The translations under genes and the position numbers were made by a program. From Nocardia araoensis NBRC 100135 (lineage in GTDB: Bacteria > Actinomycetota > Actinomycetes > Mycobacteriales > Mycobacteriaceae), in assembly GCF_000308435.1 (NCBI RefSeq), contig NZ_BAFR01000352.1:86746-150745 (forward strand): a stretch of DNA of 64,000 nucleotides. The letters are read 5' to 3'. Of this stretch, positions 1 to 8,512 are shown piece after piece. Below the pieces are notes generated by a model. The model saw nothing but the letters and a program-made list of their open reading frames with translations. It searched no databases and was not told where the DNA came from. The stretch's first letter is position 1. Every line of letters begins with the position of its first letter.

Positions 1-545
1 TCGTGCACATCCGGTGTACCCAGACCGTGGTAGTCGGTCACCATCACCGACATGCCGCGGGCCAGCAACGTGTAGATCGCCAGTACGTCGTATTCGACGA
101 TCACGTCGAACGGGGGCTGGTATTGGATGAATTGCGCCAGCAATTTCGACGGCGCGCACTGATCGCCCTGTCCCTTCGTGCCGACCGCGTAGGAGACCAG
201 CGGTCGTTCGCCCGGACCGGTCCACGGCTGGGACGGTTCCAGATAGGTTCCCGTCACCGCGGTGCGGGCACCGTGGGTATCGCTGCTGGTGTACATGATG
301 CGCGTCGATGTCGCCGGTACCTGCCCCGGTTGCCCGGGGACCGAGATCGCCAGCCGCGACCCTTCGGCGCGGATGATGGAGCCCGGTGCGCCCGCCGGTG
401 CCGCGGGCGGGACGTAGAAATCGTCGCCGGCCACCGATTCCGCGGCCGGTTCCGTCCATGCGTGTGGGGCGGCGACCGCCCCACCCCCGACCACGAGGAG
501 GGTTCCCGACAAAGCTGTGGCCAATCTGAGTATTCGGCTCCTCAC
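1..545 (-). CDS. Secreted LIP-family lipase, 3' end cut by window edge
   Basis: The first 181 codons of a secreted lipase; the C-terminal half lies off the left edge. The GTG start is preceded by a GGAAGGA ribosome site. A short Arg-containing N-region and a hydrophobic stretch (residues about 7-25, ending Ala-rich) form a signal peptide. The mature part begins with the DDFYVPP segment typical of the family, and the visible end carries the VTDYHGLGTPDVH block found shortly before the GYSGG nucleophile motif in actinobacterial secretory lipases. The catalytic triad itself is not visible. It is divergent from a TetR gene, and a palindrome between them makes repression by that TetR likely. It is a distant paralogue of the lipase at 47969-49207. 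Family assignment is firm; substrate is unknown. Confidence 0.88.
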   Translation of the reverse strand, partial: MRSRILRLATALSGTLLVVGGGAVAAPHAWTEPAAESVAGDDFYVPPAAPAGAPGSIIRAEGSRLAISVPGQPGQVPATSTRIMYTSSDTHGARTAVTGTYLEPSQPWTGPGERPLVSYAVGTKGQGDQCAPSKLLAQFIQYQPPFDVIVEYDVLAIYTLLARGMSVMVTDYHGLGTPDVH

Positions 546-591
546 GATGCGATCCTTCCTGCGATTGGGATACCCCTGGCATCTAGAATCG

Positions 592-606
592 GATACTGAG
601 AGTATC
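592..606. promoter_or_regulatory. Palindromic operator between lipase and TetR genes
   Basis: A perfect inverted repeat GATACT-GAG-AGTATC lies in the gap between the divergent lipase and TetR genes, 16 bp before the proposed TTG start of the TetR gene. Size and position fit a TetR-family operator controlling both genes. The binding protein is inferred from position only. Confidence 0.6.
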
Positions 607-621
607 TGTAAGGGGTCGAAA

Positions 622-1254
622 TTGTCCGGGAATGGCGATGAGTGTCGGCGGCTCGCGGGGGCGGGGCGTTCCCGGCCGACACGAGCGCAGAGTCAGGCGC
701 GGACACGCGCCGTTTTGATCGCAACCGCCAAGCGGCTTTTTCTCCAGGACGGTTATCAGGCCACGACTCTGGACAAGGTCGCGAAAGCCGCTGGTTTCAC
801 CAAAGGTGCGGTGTATTCCAACTTCGGCACCAAAGACGACTTGTGTCTGGCGGTGCTGGACGAAATTCACGGTGAGCGAGCGGCGGAGATCGCCGAGATC
901 ATCGCCGCGCCGACGGCCGCGCAGCGGGTGAAGCGGATGACCGAATGGGCCGAACGGGTGGTCGGCGAGCCCGACTGGACGCATCTGGAACTGGAGTTCA
1001 GCGTGCACGCGCGGCGCGACGAGCACCTGCGCGCCGAGCTGGCGACCCGGCTCGACAACATCGTGGGCCTGGTCGGCGCCGCACTGCGGGCGACGGACGA
1101 TCTCGACACCCCGATGCCCCGTGCCGACGCCGCCGTCGCCGTGCTCGCCCTCGGGGTCGGGCTGGGTCTGTTCCGGTCGATCGATCCCGGCATACCGGTC
1201 ACGGGAATGATCTCCGCGCTGCGCGCCATCGCGGGGTTGTCCCAGGACGGCTGA
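622..1254 (+). CDS. TetR/AcrR-family transcriptional regulator
   Basis: A 210-residue TetR-family repressor. The N-terminal DNA-binding domain (about residues 24-70) contains the helix-turn-helix segment LDKVAKAAGFTKGAVYSNFGTKDDL; the remaining alpha-helical part is the ligand-binding and dimerisation domain and is not conserved enough to name a ligand. The TTG at 622 is chosen because it follows an AAGGGG stretch and because longer starts would run through the 592-606 palindrome into the lipase promoter; a later start is possible. The divergent secreted lipase is its most likely target along with itself. The family call is secure; the regulated signal is unknown. Confidence 0.88.
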   Translation: MSGNGDECRRLAGAGRSRPTRAQSQARTRAVLIATAKRLFLQDGYQATTLDKVAKAAGFTKGAVYSNFGTKDDLCLAVLDEIHGERAAEIAEIIAAPTAAQRVKRMTEWAERVVGEPDWTHLELEFSVHARRDEHLRAELATRLDNIVGLVGAALRATDDLDTPMPRADAAVAVLALGVGLGLFRSIDPGIPVTGMISALRAIAGLSQDG

Positions 1255-1317
1255 TCGAGCGGCGCGTCCGCGCGGCGGCGCTGGGTCGGTCTTGCGGTCA
1301 CGCCACCCTGCGATAAT

Positions 1318-1333
1318 ATAAGTAAAAACTTAT
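1318..1333. promoter_or_regulatory. ArsR-type operator ATAAGT-N4-ACTTAT
   Basis: A perfect AT-rich inverted repeat immediately before the SRPBCC-ArsR operon. It partly overlaps a GATAAT-like -10 element at 1312-1317, so a bound repressor would block transcription. ArsR proteins commonly bind such AT-rich dyads, and an ArsR gene is second in this operon; autoregulation is inferred. Confidence 0.6.
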
Positions 1334-1347
1334 TCATGGAGGTTGTC

Positions 1348-2004
1348 ATGGTGTTGCTGACCGATCCCGCGGCCATCGCCGGGCTCGTCACCCGCGAAGT
1401 CCGCACCGGATCCCGCGACGGCGTACCCACCCGTATCGCTGTCGCCCGGCGGGACTATCCGACCGATCGAGCGGATCTCTGGGACGCGCTCACCGATAGC
1501 GAGCGGATCCCGCGCTGGTTTCTGCCGATCAGCGGCGATCTGCGGGTCGGCGGCCGCTATCAACTCGAGGGCAACGCCAACGGTGTCGTCGAACAGTGCG
1601 ACGCGCCGGAGCGGTTCGCCGTGACCTGGGAGATGGGACCGCAGGTCTCGTGGCTCACGGTCCTTCTCAGGCCGACCGCGGACGGCACCGAATTGGAGTT
1701 GCTGCACGAGGCGCCGGTCGCGCCCGAGTTCTGGGAGCAGTACGGGCCGGGGGCGGTGGGCGTCGGCTGGGATCTGGCCCTGATGGGTCTCGGGCTGCAC
1801 TTGTCCAGCGGCGAGCCGGTGGACCCGGCCGAGGGTCTCGCCTTCCCGACTACGCCAGAGGGCCTGACGTTCGTCCGGACGGCGGCTCTCGACTGGGCGG
1901 AGGCAGCCGTCGGTGACGGGGACGACCCGGCGGCCGCGCACTCGGCGGCGCTGCGGACCATCGACTTCTACACGGTCGTTCCCGAGGGCGGCTCCGAGGC
2001 CTGA
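1348..2004 (+). CDS. SRPBCC (AHSA1/START-like) domain protein
   Basis: A 218-residue protein of the SRPBCC superfamily in its Aha1/ArsR-partner branch. The segment around residues 30-110 shows family landmarks: the early DYPTDRADLWDALTD helix, IPRWF, and the GGRYQLEGNANGVV hairpin. Such proteins form a hydrophobic pocket for small ligands; the function of this one is unknown. An upstream in-frame ATG at 1336 exists, but GGAGG (1338-1342) sits five bases before the ATG at 1348, so the latter is the start. Its TGA overlaps the ATG of the ArsR gene (TGATG). SRPBCC plus ArsR pairs are common in actinobacteria and are usually co-induced. Confidence 0.85.
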   Translation: MVLLTDPAAIAGLVTREVRTGSRDGVPTRIAVARRDYPTDRADLWDALTDSERIPRWFLPISGDLRVGGRYQLEGNANGVVEQCDAPERFAVTWEMGPQVSWLTVLLRPTADGTELELLHEAPVAPEFWEQYGPGAVGVGWDLALMGLGLHLSSGEPVDPAEGLAFPTTPEGLTFVRTAALDWAEAAVGDGDDPAAAHSAALRTIDFYTVVPEGGSEA

Positions 2005-2411
2005 TGGATCGGTCCCCAGCGAAGATCTTCGAGGCGCTCGGCGATCCGGTCCGCCGGTTCATCCTCGAACTGGTGGCGGCCGAGGAGCAGCCCGCGGGCG
2101 CGCTGGTCGCCGCCGTCCAACAGCGCGCGCCGATCTCTCAGCCCGGCGTCTCCCAGCACCTGAAGGTGCTTCGCGACGCCGGGCTGGTACTGGTCCGCGC
2201 CGAGGGCACGCGGCGGATATACGCCCTCGACCCCACCGGTGTCGACGCCGCTCGGGCCTGGCTGACCGGGTTGGCGGACCCGATGCGCCAGTTCGCGCAA
2301 CCGCTCGACGCGCTCGCGACGGAGATCGCCCGCGGAAAACGAGCGCGCCGTGGTACGGCGAGCGGCCGAACCGGCGGAGCGGATGCAGGCAGCCAGGCTC
2401 GCCACGCATAG
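2004..2411 (+). CDS. ArsR-family winged-helix regulator
   Basis: A 135-residue ArsR/SmtB-type repressor. Residues 3-95 form the winged helix, with LGDPVRRFILELV as first helix and SQPGVSQHLKVLRDAGLV as the recognition region; the wing is RAEGTRRIYAL. No cysteine pair for metal binding is present, so this is the metal-independent group usually partnered with SRPBCC proteins. The C-terminus is a basic, Gly/Arg-rich tail of low complexity. It is translationally coupled to the upstream gene and ends 15 bp before the convergent ketosynthase gene. It probably represses its own operon through the 1318-1333 dyad. Confidence 0.88.
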   Translation: MDRSPAKIFEALGDPVRRFILELVAAEEQPAGALVAAVQQRAPISQPGVSQHLKVLRDAGLVLVRAEGTRRIYALDPTGVDAARAWLTGLADPMRQFAQPLDALATEIARGKRARRGTASGRTGGADAGSQARHA

Positions 2412-2426
2412 TGCGGAGGCGCACGC

Positions 2427-3686
2427 TCAGCAGCGGCCGAACACGACGGCCGCGTTGTGGCCGCCGAATCCGTACGAGTTGTTCAGCGCGTATTCGATGT
2501 GCTGGGTGCGGGCGCTGCCGTGCACGATATCGAGACCGATCTCGGGGTCCTGGTTGTCGAGGTTCAGCGTGGGCGGCACCACCCCGTCGCGCACGCTGAG
2601 CACGGTCAGGGCGGCTTCCACCGCGCCGACCGCGCCCACGGAATGCCCCAGCGCGGATTTGGGGGCGTAGACCGAAGGGTGGTCGCCCACCGCCGCCCGG
2701 ATCCCTCTGGCTTCGGCCAGGTCGCCGAACGAGGTGCCCGTGGCGTGGGCGTTGACGTGGTCGATGTCCTTGCCGCGCACGCCTGCCGTCTCGAGTGCGC
2801 GGCGCATCGCGCGAATGTTTCCCGCGCCGTCGGGATCCGGCAGAACCATGTGGTAGCCGTCGGCGGTCAGGCCCGCGCCCAGCAGGCGAGCCAGGGGCTT
2901 CGCGCCCCGCGCGCGTGCGTGCTCTTCCGACTCCAGCACGAACAGCGCGGCGGCTTCGCCGAAGACGAAACCGTCGCGGTCCCGGTCGAACGGGCGTGAC
3001 GCGCGCTCGGGCTCGTCGATCCGTGTGCTCAACGCCCGCATCATCGCGAATCCGGCCACCGCAAGCGCGTTGATATGGCCTTCCACACCGCCGGCGACGA
3101 CCATGTCGGCTTCCCCGAGGATGATCGAACGCCACGCGTGTACCAGTGCCTCGCATCCGGAAGCGCAGGCCGAGACGGGCGTCATCACGCAGGCTCGCGC
3201 ACCGAGCTCCAACCCGACCACCGCGGCGGCGCCGTTCGGCATGGCCATGGGCACCGCGAAGGGAGACACCTTGCGATAGCCCGATTCCCGCATCAGGTCG
3301 TTGGACTCGATGATCGTGTCGGCGCCGCCGAGACCGGTGCCGATGCAGACGCCGAGCCGATCGGGATCGACCTCCGGCCTGCCCGCGGTGTCCCAGATCC
3401 GGTTGCCCATGACATAGGCCACCTGCTGGACGTAGGACATGCGGCGCTTCTGCACGCGGCTGAGCTCATCCGTCGGATCGAGCTCGAACTGACCACCGAT
3501 GTCGACGGGGACCTCGAAGCGCTCGTAGTCGGGATCGCGCACCTTGGCGATCCCGGTCTCCCCGGCGAGCAGTCCCTTCCACGTCGTCTCGGTGTCGGCG
3601 CCGACCGCGGTCGACATCTCGACAGCGGTGACGACCACACTCCGGAACCCCCCGTTGCTGGTGGAGAAGCCCGCGAAATCGGACAT
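2427..3686 (-). CDS. Beta-ketoacyl-ACP synthase (KasA/KasB/FabF type)
   Basis: A 419-residue thiolase-fold condensing enzyme that elongates acyl-ACP with malonyl-ACP. The Cys-His-His triad is intact: C174 in VSACASGCEA, H314 in NAHATGTSFGD and H348 in SALGHSVGA, with K343 nearby. Length and sequence resemble the mycobacterial KasA/KasB enzymes of FAS-II meromycolate elongation more than the E. coli enzymes; which of the two cannot be settled by eye. In mycobacteria kasA-kasB sit with acpM and accD6, but here the gene stands alone, which favours an accessory KasB-like role. The start is supported by GAAAGAAGGAG a few bases upstream. Confidence 0.9.
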   Translation of the reverse strand: MSDFAGFSTSNGGFRSVVVTAVEMSTAVGADTETTWKGLLAGETGIAKVRDPDYERFEVPVDIGGQFELDPTDELSRVQKRRMSYVQQVAYVMGNRIWDTAGRPEVDPDRLGVCIGTGLGGADTIIESNDLMRESGYRKVSPFAVPMAMPNGAAAVVGLELGARACVMTPVSACASGCEALVHAWRSIILGEADMVVAGGVEGHINALAVAGFAMMRALSTRIDEPERASRPFDRDRDGFVFGEAAALFVLESEEHARARGAKPLARLLGAGLTADGYHMVLPDPDGAGNIRAMRRALETAGVRGKDIDHVNAHATGTSFGDLAEARGIRAAVGDHPSVYAPKSALGHSVGAVGAVEAALTVLSVRDGVVPPTLNLDNQDPEIGLDIVHGSARTQHIEYALNNSYGFGGHNAAVVFGRC

Positions 3687-3729
3687 CGAACTCCTTCTTT
3701 CGGCTCGTCGGCTCGGATGCGTGGTTCGG

Positions 3730-4024
3730 GATGCGGCGATCCCGATCGACGTGCTCGGATCCGACCCCGACTACCGCCTCGAGGTGTGCGCTGTCTCGCC
3801 GACGGCGCCGACGTCGGTTCCAGGGTTGTCGTGTGTCGCTGTGGCCGGGCTGGAGATTCTGCGTAATGCGGCGACTGTGGTGATGCCCGGGTACGCGTCG
3901 GACGAAACACCATCGCCGCAACCGGCTCCGAGCGCTTCGCGAGGAATCCGGCCGACATCCGGGCGCTGTTCGAGCGCCATCTCGGTGTCAGCCCGGCGCA
4001 GTACCGGCGGATGTTCGAATCATG
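3730..4024 (+). pseudogene. Remnant of a GlxA/AraC-family regulator
   Basis: Two pieces of one regulator type survive in different reading frames. The first (about 3745-3900) reads IDVLGSDPDYRLEVCAV...VAVAGLEILRNAATVVMPGYA, which matches the N-terminal DJ-1/PfpI-like domain of GlxA-type AraC proteins. The second (about 3925-4024) reads ERFARNPADIRALFERHLG followed by VSPAQYRRMFES and a stop, the end of an AraC helix-turn-helix domain. Roughly 200 intervening codons and the N-terminus are missing and there is a frame change, so the gene is dead. Its tail overlaps the 3' end of the convergent antiporter gene by 37 bp. Confidence 0.65.
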
Positions 4025-5322
4025 AGGTCGCGGTCTCGGTCTGTGCGGCGGAATCGGTGCGCCGCCCGTTCTCCTCCGGTCCCCCGGGGCTGGTCGCCGA
4101 CGTGCAGCGCGCGCGGGACACCGAAGAGTTTCAGCAACGGCGCCGTCATCGCCGTGGTGATCAACGCCATCATGACCAGTAGCGAGTACAGCCGCTCGTT
4201 GATGACGCCGATCGTGAGCCCCACGTTCAGGATCACCAGTTCCGTCAGACCTCGGGTGTTCATCAGCGCCGCGAGCGCCGCGGATTCGGTGCGACCGGCC
4301 CGGCTGAAGCGAGCCGCCACATAGGTGCCGCCGAGCTTGCCCGCGAGCGCGGCGAACATGATCGCGGCGAACTCCGCGATACCGGCCCGATCGATGCTGC
4401 CCAGGTCCACCTGGAGACCGGCCACCACGAAGAACGCGGGCAGGAAGATGCTGCTCAGGAGCTGGGCGCCGCTGTCGACGGCCGCGCGCAACCGCCGGGG
4501 GAAGACGACCCCGAACAGGAACGCGCCGAAGATCAGATGCAACCCGATCCATTCGGTGGTCGCACCCAGCAGTAGAGCGCCGGCGACGCCGATGAAGACC
4601 ATGTTGGACGGATTCTTCTCGGATCCGGCGCCCGCGAGGCGGTCCAGCGCGGGGCGCACCCCCCACCACAGCACCACGACCAGCGGAACGAACAACAGCA
4701 ACCGCCAGTGGTGACCGAGGCCGGGCCGGGCGATGCCGATGACCACCGCCAGCACACACCAGGCGAGAACGTCGTCCAGTGCGGCGCACGTCATGGCCGA
4801 CTGGCCGAGCCGAGTGCCGAGCAGCTTGCGGTCGTGCAGGATTCGGGCGAGTACCGGGAACGCCGTGACGGCCAGTGCGCAACCGATGAAGAGTGCGAAG
4901 TTCAACCGGTTGCCGCCGTCGTGCCGGGCCAGCGCCCACACCGCGACGGCGGAACCGAGCGCGAACGGCGTGAGGTAGGCCGACAGCGCGATCGCCGTGA
5001 CCGACCGCCGCCGCCCGGCGACGGACCGGAGATCCATCTCGAGGCCCGCCGAGAACATGAAGATCATCACGCCGACGTTCGCGAAGGCGGTGAGATACGA
5101 GCGGATGTCGTGCGGGAAAAGGGTTTCGGACAGGTGCGCCCCGAGTACGGTGGGGCCCGCGAGTATGCCTGCCAGGATCTCGCCGATCACCGGAGGCTGG
5201 CCCAGCCTCGCCGCCAGCCATCCCAGCAGGCGCGCCGCGGCCACGATCACTACGAGATCCAATAACAAGAAGATCATCTGGTCGCTCGGCAACGCCTCGA
5301 CTCCGTTCGACGCCGAGGACAT
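3988..5322 (-). CDS. CPA2-family cation/proton antiporter (Kef/NhaS3-like)
   Basis: A 444-residue integral membrane protein with about 12 hydrophobic segments. Landmarks are PPVIGEILAGILAGPTVLG near the N-terminus, the GVMIFMFSAGLEMD helix, the AMTCAALDDVLAW helix with paired acidic residues expected to carry ions, and MNTRGLTELVILNVG near the end. There is no RCK/TrkA-N regulatory domain, so it is a membrane-only Na+/H+ or K+/H+ exchanger. The ATG at 5322 is chosen because the protein then begins just before the first membrane helix; longer frames add low-complexity sequence. The ion is not predictable from sequence. Confidence 0.85.
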   Translation of the reverse strand: MSSASNGVEALPSDQMIFLLLDLVVIVAAARLLGWLAARLGQPPVIGEILAGILAGPTVLGAHLSETLFPHDIRSYLTAFANVGVMIFMFSAGLEMDLRSVAGRRRSVTAIALSAYLTPFALGSAVAVWALARHDGGNRLNFALFIGCALAVTAFPVLARILHDRKLLGTRLGQSAMTCAALDDVLAWCVLAVVIGIARPGLGHHWRLLLFVPLVVVLWWGVRPALDRLAGAGSEKNPSNMVFIGVAGALLLGATTEWIGLHLIFGAFLFGVVFPRRLRAAVDSGAQLLSSIFLPAFFVVAGLQVDLGSIDRAGIAEFAAIMFAALAGKLGGTYVAARFSRAGRTESAALAALMNTRGLTELVILNVGLTIGVINERLYSLLVMMALITTAMTAPLLKLFGVPRALHVGDQPRGTGGERAAHRFRRTDRDRDLMIRTSAGTAPG

Positions 5323-5621
5323 CGCGGGAGCGAATTCGACACGGGCACGGGGATTCTCCGTAGCGCATCGACCGCCCGCGGAACCCCCGGAATATGGACT
5401 GCCCTGCGCTGAGACGATATCGCACCGGCCCGGTGCGCGAGGGCGGAGAGTGATCCACCCCACGCTCACGCCTGTTCGGGCACCGACCGGCCCGAGGTGT
5501 GCATTCCGTGGGTTTGCCGAAGCGGGTACCGCCGACACGAGAGTGTTGCGCTTCCCGGTATTTCCGTGGTTGCCGGGGTGTGGTTCATAGTTGGTGCTCC
5601 GGTCCCACGACGAAGGAGATC
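5323..5621. other. Divergent intergenic region, no gene seen
   Basis: About 300 bp between the antiporter and the protease genes. It must hold both promoters. No credible coding frame with family similarity and no strong inverted repeat were found. Confidence 0.5.
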
Positions 5622-7301
5622 ATGGTGCCCATCGCGAATTTCGGTACGAAGGACGATCCTGGTTTCGAGCTGGCGCAGAGTCCCGATCTGATCGTGGTGC
5701 GCACACACAGCGGTCGCGGGATCCGGCGGCAATCGGGGTCGGTGCGCACCCCGCTCGGTGCCGAACTCGACGACGCGACACTGGTACAGGCCTACCCGGA
5801 GGCGGGGGTGGAGGTCTACCGGCTGCCCGCGGGATCGAGGTCGGTGCAGCAGCGCAAGCCGGTGCTCGACGCCGCGCCGGAGGTGCGGTTCGCCGGCCAC
5901 GTCCTGGTGGATCCCGCCACCGGGGAACCGGTGCTCTATACCGAGAACATCTTCGTGAAGTTCGTCGACCGCGTCGACCACGAGCATTGTCTCGCCGTGC
6001 TGGGTGCGGCGAATCTGACTGTGAAGCACACTGTTTCGTACGCCACCAATGCGTATTTCACGGCGGCGCCGGAGGGTACCGGCCAGCAGGTCTTCGACAT
6101 CGCCAACGCGCTGCTGAATCGCGACGACGTCGAGTACTGCCATCCCGAGCTGATCCGCAGCCGCGCCAAGAAGACGATCTTTCCCCAGCAGTGGCATCTG
6201 AAGAAGACCACCATCGGCGGTGTCACGATCGACGCGCATGCCGGAGTGGAAGCCGCCCATGCGATCACCCGCGGGGCCGGGGTGACGATCGCGATCATCG
6301 ACGACGGCGTCGACATCGACCACGCCGAATTCGCCGGTGCCGCCAAGATCGTCGCGCCACGGGATGTCACGGCGAAGACCGGCGATCCACGCCCGAAGGA
6401 CACCTTCGGCACCGGACCCGACAACGGTGACAATCACGGCACCGCCTGCGCGGGCGTGGCGTGCGCCAACGGCACGGCCGGAGCGTCCGGAGTGGCGCCG
6501 GAAGCCGCGCTGATGCCCATCCGGCTCGCCTCCGGGCTCGGTTCGCAAGCCGAGGCGGACGCTTTCCAGTGGGCCGCCGATCACGGCGCGGACGTCATCT
6601 CGTGCAGTTGGGGCCCGGCCGACGGCGCATGGTTCCAGCCGGGCGATCCGGTGCACAACCGGGTCGTGGCGCTGCCCGCGAGCACCAGGTTGGCGATCGA
6701 ACACGCCGTCACCAGCGGACGCGGCGGCAAGGGTTGCGTGGTGCTGTTCGCGGCGGGCAACGGCAACGAGTCGGTCGACAACGACGGCTACGCGAGCTTC
6801 GCGAAGGTCATCGCGGTCGCGGCCTGCAACGACACCGGTAAGCGCAGTGTCTACAGCGATTTCGGCAAAGCCGTGTGGTGCGCGTTCCCCAGCAGCGACA
6901 TCGGGCACCGCCCCTTCGGGCATCCCGACCCGCTCACGCCCGGGATCTGGACCGTGGATCGGCACGGTGCGGACGGCTACAACCCCGGCGCGGCGGCCTC
7001 GGGCGACGCGGCGGGCGACTACACCAACGACTTCGGCGGCACGTCCAGCGCTTGTCCGGGCGCCGCCGGGACCGTGGCCCTGATGCTGTCGGTGAACCCC
7101 GATCTGACCTGGGACAAGGTGAAGAACCTGCTGAAAGGCGCCTGCGACAGGATCGATCCGCAGGGCGGCGGCTACGGGGCCGACGGGCACAGCGACAAAT
7201 ACGGGTACGGCAGGATCAACGCCCTCGCCGCCGTGCGAGCGGCGCGGCCCGCGGAGGCCGAGTCGGCCGCCGGTGCGGTGCTCGGCGTGGGAGGAGACTG
7301 A
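5622..7301 (+). CDS. S8 (subtilisin-like) serine protease, no signal peptide
   Basis: A 559-residue subtilase. An N-terminal region of about 185 residues with little resemblance to known prodomains precedes the catalytic domain. The triad is complete: D227 in AIIDDGVDID, H272 in DNHGTACAGVA and S475 in GGTSSACPGA, with N380 of FAAGNGN as oxyanion residue. GAAGGAG lies six bases before the ATG at 5622. There is no signal peptide or membrane anchor, so it is not a mycosin (MycP) and may act in the cytoplasm or leave by another route. A NYN-domain gene follows five bases after its stop and is probably co-transcribed. Protease identity is secure; substrate and location are unknown. Confidence 0.92.
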   Translation: MVPIANFGTKDDPGFELAQSPDLIVVRTHSGRGIRRQSGSVRTPLGAELDDATLVQAYPEAGVEVYRLPAGSRSVQQRKPVLDAAPEVRFAGHVLVDPATGEPVLYTENIFVKFVDRVDHEHCLAVLGAANLTVKHTVSYATNAYFTAAPEGTGQQVFDIANALLNRDDVEYCHPELIRSRAKKTIFPQQWHLKKTTIGGVTIDAHAGVEAAHAITRGAGVTIAIIDDGVDIDHAEFAGAAKIVAPRDVTAKTGDPRPKDTFGTGPDNGDNHGTACAGVACANGTAGASGVAPEAALMPIRLASGLGSQAEADAFQWAADHGADVISCSWGPADGAWFQPGDPVHNRVVALPASTRLAIEHAVTSGRGGKGCVVLFAAGNGNESVDNDGYASFAKVIAVAACNDTGKRSVYSDFGKAVWCAFPSSDIGHRPFGHPDPLTPGIWTVDRHGADGYNPGAAASGDAAGDYTNDFGGTSSACPGAAGTVALMLSVNPDLTWDKVKNLLKGACDRIDPQGGGYGADGHSDKYGYGRINALAAVRAARPAEAESAAGAVLGVGGD

Positions 7302-7305
7302 GGGG

Positions 7306-7713
7306 GTGGCGGCGGAGGATGCTCGGCTGATCGTGGTGGACGCGGCGAATGTCATCGGTTCGCGGCCCGACGGGTGGTGGCGCGACCGCTCCGGCGCCGC
7401 TCGGCGCTTGCTCGAGCGGATGACCGGCCTGCCGGAGCGTCTGGCGGAATCCGCCGAACTGATCGTGGTGCTCGAGGGAGCGGCGAAGGCGGCGGTCGAT
7501 GCGGCGCATCAGGAAGTCGGCGGCGTGCGGGTGATGCGAGCCGACGGTTCGGGGGACGACGCCATCGTCGGTGTGGTGGCCGCGGCTCACGCGGAGGACG
7601 GCAGCCGTCCGATCACGGTGGTGACGGCGGACCGGGAGCTGCGTGACCGCGTGGCGGCCTTCGGGGCGGAGACGGTGGGTCCGAGCTGGCTGCTCGATCG
7701 CATCGGCTCGTGA
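7306..7713 (+). CDS. NYN/YacP-like PIN-fold protein, possible ribonuclease
   Basis: A 135-residue protein with the pattern of a NYN/YacP PIN-like domain. It starts with LIVVDAANVIGSRPDGWW (first acidic residue), has a middle SGDDAIVGVV acidic pair, and ends with ITVVTADRELRDRVAAFGAETVGPSWLL, the usual final strand-helix block. These acidic residues would bind metal for RNA cleavage. It starts at GTG five bases after the protease stop. The fold is well supported; nuclease activity and any link to the protease are inference. Confidence 0.72.
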   Translation: MAAEDARLIVVDAANVIGSRPDGWWRDRSGAARRLLERMTGLPERLAESAELIVVLEGAAKAAVDAAHQEVGGVRVMRADGSGDDAIVGVVAAAHAEDGSRPITVVTADRELRDRVAAFGAETVGPSWLLDRIGS

Positions 7714-7802
7714 CGCGGTCAGCGCCGGGCCGTCGATATCGCATTGATGACGCCCGGCGTTTCACCCATCCGTCCAGTCCGTTTTGCGGCACTCTGAGCG
7801 GT

Positions 7803-8153
7803 ATGACCGCCTCCGACGTCGTGGGGATGCCGTTGCTCTACCTGGTCGAGATCTCCGAGCCAGGTTACTTCAATCGGCCGTGGTGGAAGATCGCCAGCAC
7901 CGGCGCGCCGAGCCAGGTGCGCGCGGCGCTCGCCGAGCTGGCCGTCCGGGTCGAGCGGGACGTCCAGCGCGCGGGCGGCGCCGGTCGGTGCTGGTACCGC
8001 TACGACGTGCGGTGGTCCGACGGCGCGGTGCTCGAATGTTTCCAGGGTGCGATCCGATCGATTCTGATTCCCGGCGAGTTGCGCTGCCTGGCCGTCGCCC
8101 TGACCTCGGCGACGACCGTCGATCTGCGTTCTGCCGAGCGTCCCTCGTACTGA
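7803..8153 (+). CDS. Hypothetical protein
   Basis: A 116-residue soluble protein that I do not recognise. It reads LLYLVEISEPGYFNRPWWKIAST, has a charged helical middle (QVRAALAELAVRVERD), and ends with strand-like segments. There is no signal peptide or membrane segment. Third-position GC is high throughout. The ATG at 7803 is favoured over an upstream GTG/ATG because the added N-terminus would be low complexity. A strong hairpin follows the stop. It may be a small immunity-like or regulatory protein, but nothing visible supports a specific role. Confidence 0.6.
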   Translation: MTASDVVGMPLLYLVEISEPGYFNRPWWKIASTGAPSQVRAALAELAVRVERDVQRAGGAGRCWYRYDVRWSDGAVLECFQGAIRSILIPGELRCLAVALTSATTVDLRSAERPSY

Positions 8154-8168
8154 CCGCGCTCCCGGCGG

Positions 8169-8206
8169 ACGCGTAGGGACCCGATGGGCTTCGGGGCTCT
8201 ACGCGT
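8169..8206 (+). terminator. Hairpin terminator after hypothetical gene
   Basis: A 16-bp stem (ACGCGTAGGGACCCGA against TCGGGGCTCTACGCGT, 14 of 16 paired) with loop TGGGCT lies 15 bp past the stop codon at 8153. There is no long T tract, as is usual in actinobacteria. Confidence 0.6.
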
Positions 8207-8512
8207 TTCGGTGGCTCAGTCGAGCAGAGCCGGTTGTCTGGCGCCGTCCTCCTGTACGGCACTCGCCTGACCGCGCAAGGATTCGCCGAACTGGGATCCA
8301 CCCCAGCACCTCCGGCGGGAGCAACCTCAACCTGAACGCCCTGCCGCACCCATCGCCACCATCGTGTGCGCCTCCTACGGCGACGGTCAGCACACCCGCG
8401 ACGGTCGGTGAGTAGCCGCGTGCGGTTCGGAAGCGGCCGTCGGTTGTCGGCCCGGTCCTGGAGCTGTGCCCTCAGCAGATCGACAGCTATCTACACCGCG
8501 GCGCGGAAGGCC

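Noticed and set aside
3293..5458. A 721-codon minus-strand frame across the KAS-antiporter region
   Set aside because: It runs through two well-supported genes in another frame and is Arg-rich low complexity.
5622..7301. S8 protease as a type VII secretion mycosin (MycP)
   Set aside because: There is no signal peptide or C-terminal membrane helix and no ESX gene is nearby.
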